From: Pseudanabaena sp. Salubria-1
GTDB taxonomy: Bacteria > Cyanobacteriota > Cyanobacteriia > Pseudanabaenales > Pseudanabaenaceae
Direction: 5' to 3'
DNA length: 64,000 nt
NCBI GenBank assembly: GCA_023336205.1
Contig: JALQCR010000012.1
Location: forward strand, 62,001-126,000
How positions within the stretch are numbered: the first letter of the stretch is position 1; the number at the start of each line of letters is the position of its first letter. Made by a program: the position numbers and the translations under genes. The notes under the pieces are model-generated. The model did not search any database. It had not been told where the DNA came from and saw nothing but the letters and a program-made list of their open reading frames with translations. Shown one piece after another: positions 34,786 through 43,801 of the stretch.

Positions 34786-35421
34786 ATGCCTGAATATCAA
34801 ACTGAGCAGGAGAACTTTTGGGCTGGAGTTTTTGGAACAGAATATATTAAACGTAATAATAGTCAAGAATTACTTGCATCCAATTTATCGTTTTTTAGTC
34901 GTACCTTATCAAAAGCTGGACTTTTAACATCATGCGTTGAATTCGGGGCTAATATTGGTATGAACTTAAGAGCTATTAAGTTGCTATACCCAAATATTGA
35001 ATTGAGTGCCGTAGAGATTAATGAAGATGCAGCTCGAGAACTCAGTAACTTTATAGGTGATAAGTCCGTATTTACTGGCTCAATATTTGACTATCCTATA
35101 GAGAAGCAATCGGATATTGTCCTAGTTAAAGGTGTTCTGATTCATATCAATCCAGAGAAGTTAGAAGCCACTTACAAAAAAATATATGAAGCATCAAGTC
35201 GTAATATTCTCATTTGTGAATATTACAATCCCTCACCAGTTGCTATCCCCTATCGAGGTCATAGCGATCGCTTATTCAAGCGTGACTTTGCTGGTGAGAT
35301 GCTAGATATGTTCAAAGATTTAAAGCTGATTGATTACGGATTTGCTTATCATGGAGATCCAGCATTTCCGCAGGACGATACCAACTGGTTTCTAATGCAA
35401 AAGATAGAATATAAAATTTAA
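34786..35421 (+). CDS. Pseudaminic acid biosynthesis-associated methylase
   Basis: 211 residues from ATG 34786, chosen because GGAG lies six bases upstream and it starts one base after the previous stop; a TTG 27 bases earlier is unlikely. It begins YQTEQENFWAGVFGTEYIKR, the opening typical of the pse-associated methyltransferase family (TIGR03587). SAM-binding is in CVEFGANIGMNLRAIKLLYP, followed by DIVLVKGVLIHINPEKLEAT. The substrate is presumably a pseudaminate intermediate or the finished glycan. It is adjacent to pseG. Confidence 0.88.
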   Translation: MPEYQTEQENFWAGVFGTEYIKRNNSQELLASNLSFFSRTLSKAGLLTSCVEFGANIGMNLRAIKLLYPNIELSAVEINEDAARELSNFIGDKSVFTGSIFDYPIEKQSDIVLVKGVLIHINPEKLEATYKKIYEASSRNILICEYYNPSPVAIPYRGHSDRLFKRDFAGEMLDMFKDLKLIDYGFAYHGDPAFPQDDTNWFLMQKIEYKI

Positions 35422-35422
35422 A

Positions 35423-36460
35423 ATGAATATCGTAATTCGGGCTGATGCTTCAGATCTGATTGGCACAGGGCATGTTATGCGTTGCTTAGCACTAGCGCAA
35501 GGCTGGCAGGATCAAGGAGGGAAAGCTATATTTGTCTTAGCAAATAAATCTCCAGAGTTAGAAGCTAGATTACTGTCAGAGAAAATGATAATTTTGTATT
35601 TATCAGTTAAGGCTGGTTGCCATGAGGATGCACATCAGACTGTAGATTTTACCCAACAATTTGCAGCTCAATGGGTGGTTGTGGATGGCTACCATTTTGG
35701 GGCAGAATATCAAAAAGTTATCAAGGATTTTGGGACTAGGTTGCTATTTATCGATGATTATGGTCATGCAGATTATTACTATGCCGATCTAGTCTTAAAT
35801 CAAAATATTGCGGCAAATCAAGACCTATATATCAACCGAGAAACTTATACAAAATTGTTATTGGGTACAGAATATGCTTTGCTCAGGCGCGAGTTTTGGA
35901 AATGGCGAGATTGGCAAAGAGTAGTAAACCCGATCGCCTCTAAAATATTAATAACTTTAGGTGGCAGTGATCCTGACAATGTAACGCTTAAAGTAATTCA
36001 AGCTTTGAATCTCTTAAATAAAGATAATTTAGAAGTCAATGTGGTAATTGGTGGCAGTAATCCCCATTATGAATGTTTACAGAGAGAAGCCGCCGATGCA
36101 AGCTCAGCAATCTCTTTACACCGTAATGTTAGTAATATGCCTGAGTTAATGGCTTGGGCAGATATGGCGATCGCCGCAGGTGGTTCGACTAATTGGGAAC
36201 TAGCTTTTATGGGTTTGCCTAGTATTGTAATTGCGATAGCTGACAATCAAAAAGCGATCGCCGCAGAGCTAGATCGACAAGGCGTGATCATTAATCTGGG
36301 TTGGCATCAGGATGTGACCATTGAGCAAATTGGTTTGCGATTGCGGGAATTGATCGGCGATCGCCATAAGCGCGAAGACATGAGCCAAAAAGGACGCAAG
36401 TTAGTTGATGGAAACGGTGCGAGTCGCGTTGCCTCGCAAATGCTTAATATGTTAGCCTAG
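35423..36460 (+). CDS. pseG: UDP-2,4-diacetamido-2,4,6-trideoxy-altropyranose hydrolase
   Basis: 345 residues, GT-B fold. The N-terminal RADASDLIGTGHVMRCLALA contains the conserved catalytic His of PseG (GTGHVMR). VVVDGYHFGAEY, LLFIDDYGHADYYYADLVLN and the C-terminal UDP-binding GGSTNWELAFMGLPSIVIAI also match. It removes UDP from the diacetamido sugar before condensation by PseI. It starts two bases after the methylase stop, so the two are likely coupled. Confidence 0.95.
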   Translation: MNIVIRADASDLIGTGHVMRCLALAQGWQDQGGKAIFVLANKSPELEARLLSEKMIILYLSVKAGCHEDAHQTVDFTQQFAAQWVVVDGYHFGAEYQKVIKDFGTRLLFIDDYGHADYYYADLVLNQNIAANQDLYINRETYTKLLLGTEYALLRREFWKWRDWQRVVNPIASKILITLGGSDPDNVTLKVIQALNLLNKDNLEVNVVIGGSNPHYECLQREAADASSAISLHRNVSNMPELMAWADMAIAAGGSTNWELAFMGLPSIVIAIADNQKAIAAELDRQGVIINLGWHQDVTIEQIGLRLRELIGDRHKREDMSQKGRKLVDGNGASRVASQMLNMLA

Positions 36461-36564
36461 TCTTGTATAGGGTTTTATGCAGCCTTTTGGTTACAATATG
36501 AATCATTGGCGAATATATTTTGCATAAGTCACACCAGATTGACGATGTTAGAGGTTGATATACA

Positions 36565-37152
36565 ATGACTACAACCATAGAAAAAAGCAAAACTAACGAT
36601 ACAAACTGCACCATTCAAGGCGTTAGCTGGGTCCAATTTGAAAGTATAGAAGCCGCCTTTTCTGATATTGAAGGTGTAAGGTTTGTATATTTAGATGGCA
36701 TATTGGAAATTATGACCTTGAGTTCGGAACATGAGGATGTTAAAAGTACGATTGGATTGCTACTAGAAGCTTATATGCGCCATTTTGGGATTCGCTTTTA
36801 TAAACGCGGGAGTGCAACTTTAGGAAATAGGGAGTTAGGGGGACGGAAAGAACCCGATGAGTCTTATAATTTTGATATTAAAAAAGCTATTCCAGATTTG
36901 GTCATAGAAGTCGTTTTAACTAGTGGAAATATTAATGTATTAGATTTATATTTGCGCCTTGGGGTTTCCGAGGTTTGGTATTGGGAAGATGGATTATTGA
37001 GTGTCTATTGTTTAGTCAAGGAAAAACAAATTTATGAAAACTTAAACTCCAGCCAATTTTTTCCTGATTTAAGTCTAAATACTTTCGCAAAGTATATTAC
37101 TTACTACGATCAATATGAGGCGATCGCTGAATTTATAAAACAGCTTCAGTAA
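36565..37152 (+). CDS. Uma2 (DUF820) family protein
   Basis: 195 residues. Core motifs: VSWVQFESIEAAFSDIEGVR, FVYLDGILEIMTLSSEHE, GSATLGNRELGGRKEPDESY, AIPDLVIEVVLTSG, GVSEVWYWEDGLLSVYCL. It is from a different Uma2 subfamily from the 30041 and 39611 proteins. It is 105 bp downstream of pseG and directly upstream of two DUF29 genes; this Uma2+DUF29 block splits pseG from pseH. Confidence 0.92.
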   Translation: MTTTIEKSKTNDTNCTIQGVSWVQFESIEAAFSDIEGVRFVYLDGILEIMTLSSEHEDVKSTIGLLLEAYMRHFGIRFYKRGSATLGNRELGGRKEPDESYNFDIKKAIPDLVIEVVLTSGNINVLDLYLRLGVSEVWYWEDGLLSVYCLVKEKQIYENLNSSQFFPDLSLNTFAKYITYYDQYEAIAEFIKQLQ

Positions 37153-37185
37153 ATCACATCAATATTTAATAGAGAGGTCGCAACT

Positions 37186-37656
37186 ATGTTAATTCAAAAG
37201 AAATCTTTAACTAAAACACTATATGACACGGATTATAATCTTTGGGTACTAGAAACAGTTAAACAATTGGAAAAGCGAGAATTTAATGCTCTTGATTTGG
37301 AAAACTTAATTGAGGAGGTTTCTGATTTGAGTCGGCGGGATAAGAATAAGCTGAAAAGCCTTTTAAGAAATCTATGTGAACATTTGCTTAAATTAGCTTA
37401 TTGGCAGGCAGAATTTTCTAGAAACCAGTCCCACTGGAAAGGAGAAATCGTCAATTTTCGCAAACAAATTCAAGACCAGCTAGAAAACAGTCCTAGCCTC
37501 AAGCCTTACTTGCGCCAAATATTTGAAAAGTGTTATCAAGATGGGAGAGAAATTGCTTCCACAAGATCGGATCTTCCCCTCAGTACCTTCCCTGAAAAGC
37601 CGATCGCCAATCTTGAGCAAGTATTAGATGAAAATTGGTTTCCTGATGTTAATTAA
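37186..37656 (+). CDS. DUF29 family protein (tandem copy 1)
   Basis: 156 residues with LYDTDYNLWVLETVKQLEKR, LENLIEEVSDLSRRDKNKLK, LCEHLLKLAYWQAEFSRNQS and the terminal block PIANLEQVLDENWFPDVN. It is highly similar to the next gene, so a recent tandem duplication. It is preceded by GAGAGG nine bases before the ATG, a good ribosome site. No activity is known for the family. Confidence 0.92.
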   Translation: MLIQKKSLTKTLYDTDYNLWVLETVKQLEKREFNALDLENLIEEVSDLSRRDKNKLKSLLRNLCEHLLKLAYWQAEFSRNQSHWKGEIVNFRKQIQDQLENSPSLKPYLRQIFEKCYQDGREIASTRSDLPLSTFPEKPIANLEQVLDENWFPDVN

Positions 37657-37681
37657 TTCTGAACCTAAAGTGGTAAACAGT

Positions 37682-38152
37682 ATGGTCACTCAATTAGAAA
37701 AGAGATCTAAAAAATTGTATGATGTTGATTACAATCTTTGGGTACTGGAAACAGTTAAACAACTGGAAAATAGAGAGTTTAATGCTCTTGATTTAGATAA
37801 TTTAATTGAGGAGGTTGCTGATTTGAGTCGGCGCGATAAACGAAAATTAGAAAGTTTACTGACTCGATTAATTGAGCATTTGCTAAAAATAAAATATTGG
37901 CAATCTGAAAAAGACCGTAATTTTGGACATTGGCAAGGTGAAGTGCGTACTTTTCGTAAGCAAATTAACAAGGAATTGAAAGCTAGTCCTAGTTTAAAAG
38001 TATATTGTCAGGAAATTTTTGAAGAATGTTATCAGGATGCGAGGGAGATTGTCAGCGATCGCTCGCAGCTTCCCCTCAGTACTTTTCCTGAAAAGGCGAT
38101 CGCTAGTCTTGAGCAAGTATTAGATGAAAATTGGTTTCCTGATGTTAATTAA
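37682..38152 (+). CDS. DUF29 family protein (tandem copy 2)
   Basis: 156 residues from ATG 37682 (MVTQLEKRSKKLYDVDYNLW). The frame is open further upstream only because it runs back into the end of copy 1, which gives a false 174-residue ORF. It shares LEEVADLSRRDKRKLESL-type helices and the terminal ASLEQVLDENWFPDVN with copy 1. A third fossil tail follows at 38178. Confidence 0.9.
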   Translation: MVTQLEKRSKKLYDVDYNLWVLETVKQLENREFNALDLDNLIEEVADLSRRDKRKLESLLTRLIEHLLKIKYWQSEKDRNFGHWQGEVRTFRKQINKELKASPSLKVYCQEIFEECYQDAREIVSDRSQLPLSTFPEKAIASLEQVLDENWFPDVN

Positions 38153-38177
38153 TTTTGAGATTTAAAAGATAAATAGT

Positions 38178-38228
38178 ATGGCGATCGCCAATCTTGAGCA
38201 AGTATTAGATGAAAATTGGTTCAGTTAG
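38178..38228 (+). pseudogene. DUF29 C-terminal fossil
   Basis: MAIANLEQVLDENWFS-stop repeats the last residues of the two preceding DUF29 genes, with almost the same DNA (GCGATCGCCAATCTTGAGCA). It shows that the DUF29 array once had, or received, a third copy, and it marks a recombination point just upstream of pseH. Confidence 0.85.
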
Positions 38229-38229
38229 T

Positions 38230-38709
38230 ATGAATTCTACAGATCGCCTATTAAAATTAAGAAAGGTTACACAGGAGGACTGTGAACTTTTGTGGCAATG
38301 GGCAAATGATCCAATAGTTAGAGCAGCATCTTTCAGATCTGATTCTATTCTATGGGAAGACCATTTTGAATGGTTTAACAAGAAGCTGCACTCTTTTAAT
38401 TGCTATTATTTTATTGCTGTTAACAAACTAGAAGAACCAGTAGGGCAAATCAGATTTGATATTGACGAGGAATTACAGGCATTAGTTAGTATTAGCATTG
38501 CTGCTCAATATCGCGGTCAAGGTTATGGTAAATTAATGCTGAAAATGGCAATCAATAAGCTTTTACAGAATATTTCAGTTATAAGTATTCGAGCATTAAT
38601 AAAACCAAGTAACGTTTCATCAATAAAGCTTTTTGAAAGTGGAGGATTTAAAATGATAGATTGCTTCCCAACTCACTCAGCGCTAGAGTACATATATAAA
38701 AGCAATTGA
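38230..38709 (+). CDS. pseH: PseH-type sugar N-acetyltransferase
   Basis: 159 residues from ATG 38230 (MNSTDRLLKLRKVTQEDCEL); seven upstream in-frame codons belong to the DUF29 fossil. It has a GNAT fold: LLWQWANDPIVRAASFRSDS is the substrate-side signature of PseH-like proteins, and IAAQYRGQGYGKLMLKMAIN is the acetyl-CoA loop (R/QxxGxG/A). It acetylates the C4 amino group of UDP-4-amino-4,6-dideoxy-AltNAc, the step between PseC and PseG. It is followed at once by a pseI 5' fossil. Confidence 0.9.
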   Translation: MNSTDRLLKLRKVTQEDCELLWQWANDPIVRAASFRSDSILWEDHFEWFNKKLHSFNCYYFIAVNKLEEPVGQIRFDIDEELQALVSISIAAQYRGQGYGKLMLKMAINKLLQNISVISIRALIKPSNVSSIKLFESGGFKMIDCFPTHSALEYIYKSN

Positions 38710-38780
38710 AATTCAAGGGCGAAAGATTGGAGTGGCTATGCACCATTTGCGATCGCGGAAATGGCGGACAATCATAATTA
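38703..38780 (+). pseudogene. Fossil 5' end of pseI
   Basis: AIEIQGRKIG, then after a one-base shift YAPFAIAEMADNHN, matches the first ~25 residues of the intact PseI at 40437 (TIEIQGRKIG..YPPFVIAEMSGNHN). It overlaps the end of pseH, suggesting that pseI originally followed pseH directly. Stop codons follow immediately. Confidence 0.85.
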
Positions 38781-38946
38781 ATTATTTAGCCCATTGGCGT
38801 GTTGCTACGATTGGAGTCAAGGCAGCAGAAGCATTTATGCTAGGTAGGCATATTGCCCCCTAGTCAACCTCAAAATCTCTGGTATTTGGAGACCATTGAC
38901 TCCTGAAATCCGTGAGCGAAAGCCTTTACGGAAATTGAAAATTTTT

Positions 38947-39570
38947 ATGTTAATTAAAGACCTATCGGCTCAAAAGCGAAAATTTTTTTTAGGGTTAGCC
39001 ATCAAACGAGCTAAGCCAGGCAGTGGTAGTTCACTAACTTTTTTGCAAAAGCGTACATGGAGTTATCCAGTGAATAGCCTACAATCAGTTTTAAAATCTG
39101 CCCCATTTGTAGTTGTTGGCGGCGTAGCAACTCGGCTTTATATGCCAGAAAGGATGACATTAGATATTGACATTTTGATTAAAGCTAATGATAAAAATTT
39201 AATCTATCAGGATTTAATAAATGCTCAAGCCAAGAAAATCGGTGAGTTAAGTATTGCAGGTAGTCAGTGGCAATTATCGGATAATACCGCGTTAGATGTG
39301 CTAGAAGCAGAAGACGACTGGGTTGATGCGGCACTATCAAAGCCGAACTATAGCCCAGATAAAATTCCCGTGATCGCTCTGCCCTATTTAGTCCTGATGA
39401 AGTTGTCTGCCAGTCGCACCCAAGATCTTGCCGATGTGAGTCGGATGTTAGGCTTAGCCTCGGAGAAAGATTTGTCAGAGGTGCGGCAAGTCATCGCCCT
39501 TTATTTACCCACAGCAACGGAAGATTTAGACAGTTTGATCGCATTAGGAAAATTAGAAATCTCTATTTAA
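38947..39570 (+). CDS. Nucleotidyltransferase-fold protein
   Basis: About 207 residues from ATG 38947; a GTG at about 39070 (NSLQSVLKSAPFVVVGG) may be the true start. The core VVVGGVATRLYMPERMTLDI followed by DILI is a minimal nucleotidyltransferase motif (GG..(x)D.D). ALDVLEAEDDWVDAALS and LPYLVLMKLSASRTQDLADV match the AbiEii/MNT-like proteins often found as stand-alone or toxin-antitoxin genes. No partner is adjacent. It sits between the pseI fossil and intact pseI, as part of an inserted module. Confidence 0.7.
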   Translation: MLIKDLSAQKRKFFLGLAIKRAKPGSGSSLTFLQKRTWSYPVNSLQSVLKSAPFVVVGGVATRLYMPERMTLDIDILIKANDKNLIYQDLINAQAKKIGELSIAGSQWQLSDNTALDVLEAEDDWVDAALSKPNYSPDKIPVIALPYLVLMKLSASRTQDLADVSRMLGLASEKDLSEVRQVIALYLPTATEDLDSLIALGKLEISI

Positions 39571-39610
39571 GCTAATCTACAAATAGCGATCGCTCAACAA
39601 GGAGGCAATT

Positions 39611-40417
39611 ATGGCTGAAACTGCATTACTTGACTTGGACAATTTGCCAGAAATTGAGATTCCCCCTACCCAAGATCAATTACCCTGCGATGATGGTGTA
39701 CCAATGGAAACTGCTCGTCATAAACTACAGATGGATTTGCTCGTGAATCCCTTATCATCTTGGCTGGCAAACCGTGAGGCTTATGTAGCGGGTAATATGT
39801 TTGTTTACTTTAGTCCCAATCAAGTAAAAAATCATGATTTTCGCGGACCTGACGTATTTGTGGTGCTAGATGTACCGAGAGGAGAACGTAAAAGTTGGGT
39901 AGTTTGGGAAGAAGGTAAAGGACCTGATGTGGTAATTGAATTGCTATCTACAAGTACAGCAACATTTGATAAGCAGCAAAAAAAAGAGATTTACCAAAAA
40001 CGATTGCGAGTACCAGAGTATTTTTGGTTCGATCCCTTCAATCCTAACGATTTTGCAGGTTTTTCTATTAAAGATCGTGGTTACGAGCCAATAATTCCTG
40101 ATGCACAAGGAAGGCTAATTAGCCACCAACTTGGTTTAGCATTGATACATTGGTCTGGCTTGTATGCCGATACCACTACTACTTGGTTACGGTGGGCAAC
40201 ACTGGACGGAGCTTTATTACCTACCGATCTAGAGATTGCCAAACAAGCACAGCAACGAGCCGAGCAAGCACAGCAACGAGCCGAGCAAGCACAGCAACGA
40301 GTCGAGCAAGCACAGCAACGAGTCGAGCAAACAGAGTCTCTTTTAGAACAAGAGCGCCAGCTTACCCAAAAGTTATTAGCACAGCTACGCGCTCAAGGTA
40401 TCAACCCTATTGAATGA
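39611..40417 (+). CDS. Uma2 (DUF820) family protein with Gln/Ala/Glu repeat tail
   Basis: 268 residues. The Uma2 core NHDFRGPDVFVVLDVPRGER, SWVVWEEGKGPDVVIELLST, YQKRLRVPEYFWFDPFNP closely resembles the 30041 protein. The C-terminus carries four 7-residue repeats (QAQQR(A/V)E), a coiled coil, from a 21-bp DNA repeat. The stop codon overlaps a false TTG start of the pseI frame. With the nucleotidyltransferase gene it separates pseH from pseI. Confidence 0.9.
   Translation: MAETALLDLDNLPEIEIPPTQDQLPCDDGVPMETARHKLQMDLLVNPLSSWLANREAYVAGNMFVYFSPNQVKNHDFRGPDVFVVLDVPRGERKSWVVWEEGKGPDVVIELLSTSTATFDKQQKKEIYQKRLRVPEYFWFDPFNPNDFAGFSIKDRGYEPIIPDAQGRLISHQLGLALIHWSGLYADTTTTWLRWATLDGALLPTDLEIAKQAQQRAEQAQQRAEQAQQRVEQAQQRVEQTESLLEQERQLTQKLLAQLRAQGINPIE
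40244..40327 (+). repeat. Four 21-bp tandem repeats
   Basis: Four units of CAAGCACAGCAACGAG(C/T)CGAG, encoding the heptad QAQQR(A/V)E in the Uma2 C-terminal coiled coil. The unit is seven codons, one coiled-coil heptad, so copy-number change lengthens the coil without shifting frame. Confidence 0.92.
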
Positions 40418-40436
40418 TTTAACACGGAGAGCGATC

Positions 40437-41489
40437 GTGAAGACAATTGAAATCCAAGGCAGAAAAATTGGGAAAGAGTATCCACCTTTTGTAATTGCCG
40501 AGATGTCTGGCAATCATAATCAATCATTAGAGAGGGCTTTAGAAATTGTGGAAGCGGCAGCGCGATCGGGTGCTCACGGCTTAAAAATCCAGACCTATAC
40601 TGCCGAGACGATGACAATTGACATTAGTGAAGGTGAATTTTTTATCAATGATCCTCAAAGCCTTTGGAAAGGTAACTCTTTATATAACCTTTATCAACAA
40701 GCATATACACCTTGGGAATGGCATAAACCAATACTTGATCGCTGCCAAGAACTAGGTATGATTGGTTTCAGTACTCCCTTTGATGCCACTGCTGTGGATT
40801 TTCTAGAATCTCTAGATGTCCCTTGTTATAAAATTGCATCTTTTGAAAACACTGACATACCTCTCATCCGTAAAGTTGCCAGTACGGGCAAGCCGATGAT
40901 TATTTCCACAGGTATGGCAAGCATAGCGGAGCTAGATGAAACTGTCCGTGCTGCTCGTGAAGCAGGTTGCCAAGATTTAATCCTATTAAAATGTACTAGT
41001 ACCTACCCTGCTACACCAAAAAACACTAATATTCTTACCATCCCCCACCTACGCGATCTTTTCGATGTTCAAGTCGGACTCTCCGATCATACAATGGGCG
41101 TAGGCGTATCGATAGCCAGTGTAGCGTTAGGTGCAACAGTCATTGAAAAACACTTCACTCTGTCCCGTGCTGATGGTGGTGTAGATTCTACCTTCTCTAT
41201 GGAGCCAGCAGAAATGCAACAACTAGTAGTTGAAACTGAGAGAGCATGGCAATCTTTAGGTAAAATCAGCTATGGAGCTACTGAGGCTGAGCGAAAATCC
41301 TTAACATTTAGACGTAGCCTTTATATAGTCAAAGACGTGAAAGCTGGTGAAGTACTAACCGTAGAAAATTTACGAGCAATTCGTCCAGGTCTAGGATTAC
41401 CAACAAAATATTATGATATTTTTCTAGGCAAAACCATGAAGCATGATATCATAGCAGGAACTGCGCTCAGATGGGAACTAATTGATTAG
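40437..41489 (+). CDS. pseI: Pseudaminic acid synthase
   Basis: 350 residues from GTG 40437, with CGGAGA nine bases upstream; the TTG at 40410 lies inside the preceding gene. NeuB-type TIM barrel: FVIAEMSGNHNQSLERALEI, GLKIQTYTAETMTIDI, GFSTPFDATAVDFLESLDV, YKIASFENTDIPLIRKVAST, KCTSTYPATPKNTNI, GLSDHTMGVGVSIASVALGA. The C-terminal SAF/antifreeze domain is RSLYIVKDVKAGEVLTVENL. It condenses PEP with 6-deoxy-AltdiNAc to give pseudaminic acid. Confidence 0.96.
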   Translation: MKTIEIQGRKIGKEYPPFVIAEMSGNHNQSLERALEIVEAAARSGAHGLKIQTYTAETMTIDISEGEFFINDPQSLWKGNSLYNLYQQAYTPWEWHKPILDRCQELGMIGFSTPFDATAVDFLESLDVPCYKIASFENTDIPLIRKVASTGKPMIISTGMASIAELDETVRAAREAGCQDLILLKCTSTYPATPKNTNILTIPHLRDLFDVQVGLSDHTMGVGVSIASVALGATVIEKHFTLSRADGGVDSTFSMEPAEMQQLVVETERAWQSLGKISYGATEAERKSLTFRRSLYIVKDVKAGEVLTVENLRAIRPGLGLPTKYYDIFLGKTMKHDIIAGTALRWELID

Positions 41490-41515
41490 TATTATCCCAA
41501 ATCAATATCAAACAC

Positions 41516-43408
41516 TTGAAAGATAGGATTAAAAATTTCATTTTGACATCTAGTAGCCTAACTCGAAATCGTAATCAAAGATGGCTTCCAAAATGGCTTA
41601 GCAGCTTCGATACTCCCTCATCCCAACAAATTTGGTTGACGACAAACCGTAATCGTAAGTTGTTGTTTTTAACCTTATCGGGTAACATTCTGTCCGCAGT
41701 TTTGGAGGCAGCCACGTTTGGAGTGATTTTTTTATCCCTAGGCGTTTTGGATGGAAATCATCTACCAACTCTACCAAGTCCAGTTGCTTCACTATTTCCT
41801 GGGTTGACAACGATTTGGACATGGGAAAGCCAAACAATTTTCTTGATACTTGTTAGCCTCATCGTATTACTACAATTAACACGCAGTGCGATGGTGTATC
41901 TTAGTCAGGTCGCTTCTGGATATTTAGGCGCTCGAATTACTGCTCAGATGACAGAGGTTGTCTTTGAACGCATTTTGAGTTTCAGCTTCTCCCATGCTAG
42001 TCGCTATAAGATTGGGGACTTAATCAGCTATGTGACAGTAGCAGGCATCTCTGTTGATACACAAATCAGATATTACAGCCAAATACTCACTGCATTTACA
42101 TTGGTGCTGGCTTACTCCTTAACGGTAGTAACGATTTCTCTACCTCTTTCTGTGTTAGCGCTCTTCATCTTCATGGCGCTCATAATTCTACAACAATGGA
42201 TAATGCCGCGCATTACGGCAACTTCAATTAAGCTTTCTCAAGCTACAGTAGAAGTATCCAAGGAGATTACCGAAAATATCCAAGCCTTGCGGGTTGTACA
42301 TACTTTCGGTCGGCAAGTCGATACCATTGAGCATGTGCGATCGCTACAGCAGCAGGTACTGATTTTTTTACAGCAAAAAGCTCGACTGATGTCGTTGATA
42401 GCACCTATCAGCACCACCCTAACAATTTTTGTAATTGCAGCTTTATTGGGGTTTGCTTCGATGATACTCAGTCACAACCAAAATCAAGGTTTGGTTTTAC
42501 CAACTATCGCCACATTTATTCTCTCCCTTAATCGTCTTTCAGGACAGCTTCAATTCCTAGCAGACAGGCTGAATTTTGTGTCTGATAACTCAGGGCAAAT
42601 GTTGCGTTTAGATGCAGTTTTGGAGACAGAAGGCAAGGAGTTTGCTCGTGTGGGAGGTGAAAAATTTGAGGGATTAAAACATCAGATCAGTCTTGAAAAA
42701 GTATCGTTGCGGTACAATGACACATCGGATCCTGTTTTAGTTGATCTTTCATTTAAGCTACCCAAAAACTCATTAACGGCTCTAGTAGGAGAGTCAGGAT
42801 CAGGAAAATCTTCTATTACTGATCTTATAATTGGCTTGTACGAACCAACAGAAGGGAGCATTTTAGTAGATGGTTTAGATTTACATTCCTACAGTTTAGA
42901 GAGTTGGCGGAATCAACTAGGCGTAGTAAGTCAAGATACATTTATCTTTAATCAAAGTATCCTAGAAAATATTCGCTATGGTCTACCTCAAGCAACTGAT
43001 GCAGATGTACGGGAAGCGGCAAGGCAAGCTCAAGCCGAGGTTTTTATCGAAGCTATGCCCCAAGCCTATGATACGATTGTTGGAGAGCGTGGCTATAAGC
43101 TTTCAGGTGGGCAAAGACAAAGGATTGCATTGGCAAGAGCTATTTTAAAGCAGCCTGAAATTTTGATCCTAGATGAAGCTACTAGTGCGCTTGATAGTGA
43201 AACGGAGCAACTAGTACAGCAGGCTTTAAACCAGCTTGGTTGCGATCGCACTGTATTAGTGGTAGCCCATCGACTGTCAACTATTGTTCATGCTGATCAG
43301 ATTTTGGTTCTAGATGGAGGGCAGGTAGTGGAAAGTGGAAACCATCGAGACCTACTTGCGCTAGGCGGAAAATATGCCCGTTACTGGGCAATGCAATCCA
43401 TAGCGTAA
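41516..43408 (+). CDS. ABC exporter (MsbA/PglK-like, fused TM and ATPase)
   Basis: About 630 residues from a TTG at 41516; the start is uncertain. The N-terminal half has about six membrane spans (LFLTLSGNILSAVLEAATFG, IFLILVSLIVLLQLTRSAMV). The C-terminal ATPase has Walker A LVGESGSGKSSITDLIIGLY, Q-loop VVSQDTF, signature LSGGQRQRIALARAIL, Walker B LILDEATSALDSE and H-loop AHRLSTI. It probably flips or exports a lipid-linked glycan made by the surrounding genes. It directly follows pseI, so export of a pseudaminate-containing glycan is plausible. Confidence 0.92.
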   Translation: MKDRIKNFILTSSSLTRNRNQRWLPKWLSSFDTPSSQQIWLTTNRNRKLLFLTLSGNILSAVLEAATFGVIFLSLGVLDGNHLPTLPSPVASLFPGLTTIWTWESQTIFLILVSLIVLLQLTRSAMVYLSQVASGYLGARITAQMTEVVFERILSFSFSHASRYKIGDLISYVTVAGISVDTQIRYYSQILTAFTLVLAYSLTVVTISLPLSVLALFIFMALIILQQWIMPRITATSIKLSQATVEVSKEITENIQALRVVHTFGRQVDTIEHVRSLQQQVLIFLQQKARLMSLIAPISTTLTIFVIAALLGFASMILSHNQNQGLVLPTIATFILSLNRLSGQLQFLADRLNFVSDNSGQMLRLDAVLETEGKEFARVGGEKFEGLKHQISLEKVSLRYNDTSDPVLVDLSFKLPKNSLTALVGESGSGKSSITDLIIGLYEPTEGSILVDGLDLHSYSLESWRNQLGVVSQDTFIFNQSILENIRYGLPQATDADVREAARQAQAEVFIEAMPQAYDTIVGERGYKLSGGQRQRIALARAILKQPEILILDEATSALDSETEQLVQQALNQLGCDRTVLVVAHRLSTIVHADQILVLDGGQVVESGNHRDLLALGGKYARYWAMQSIA

Positions 43409-43801
43409 AACCATGGACTTAATGTGTTTCATAGAGTAATAGTAGTAATCGAGACATTAAATTAACTGGCACTGGACAGCTAAAGAGTGATTGACAACTG
43501 ACCATAGTATTGTATACTGAAGCGGTAAAATAAGTTTGAATACAAGGTAGAGAAAAGCTCTTTAGTTGTCTGAATATAATGAAATCCCAAGTTTCAGTCA
43601 TTCAGACTCGCTAAAATGTAAATATCTTATTTGTTTTTAGAATTATTCTCGCAACAAGAGTTGCGGATATTGTGTCAATATGAAATCCTATTTCTATCGA
43701 TTATTTTAAGAATTTTTCAACTACTTAAGCATGGAAACATCAGAAACTGACTGGATACTAAAGAACTTACCTCCATTTCACGAAATCAATCTAAATGGAG
43801 A
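43409..43801. other. Non-coding stretch between exporter and exporter fossil
   Basis: AT-rich, without a convincing ORF, hairpin or repeat. It probably contains decayed sequence of the next pseudogene's N-terminal part, but no residue similarity could be read. Confidence 0.4.

Noticed and set aside
37628..37681. 18-residue N-terminal extension of the second DUF29 protein
   Set aside because: It is an out-of-frame reading of the end of the first DUF29 gene; similarity to the family begins after ATG 37682.
40410..40436. TTG-initiated extension of pseI
   Set aside because: It lies in the end of the Uma2 gene; GTG 40437 has a ribosome site and matches the usual PseI N-terminus.
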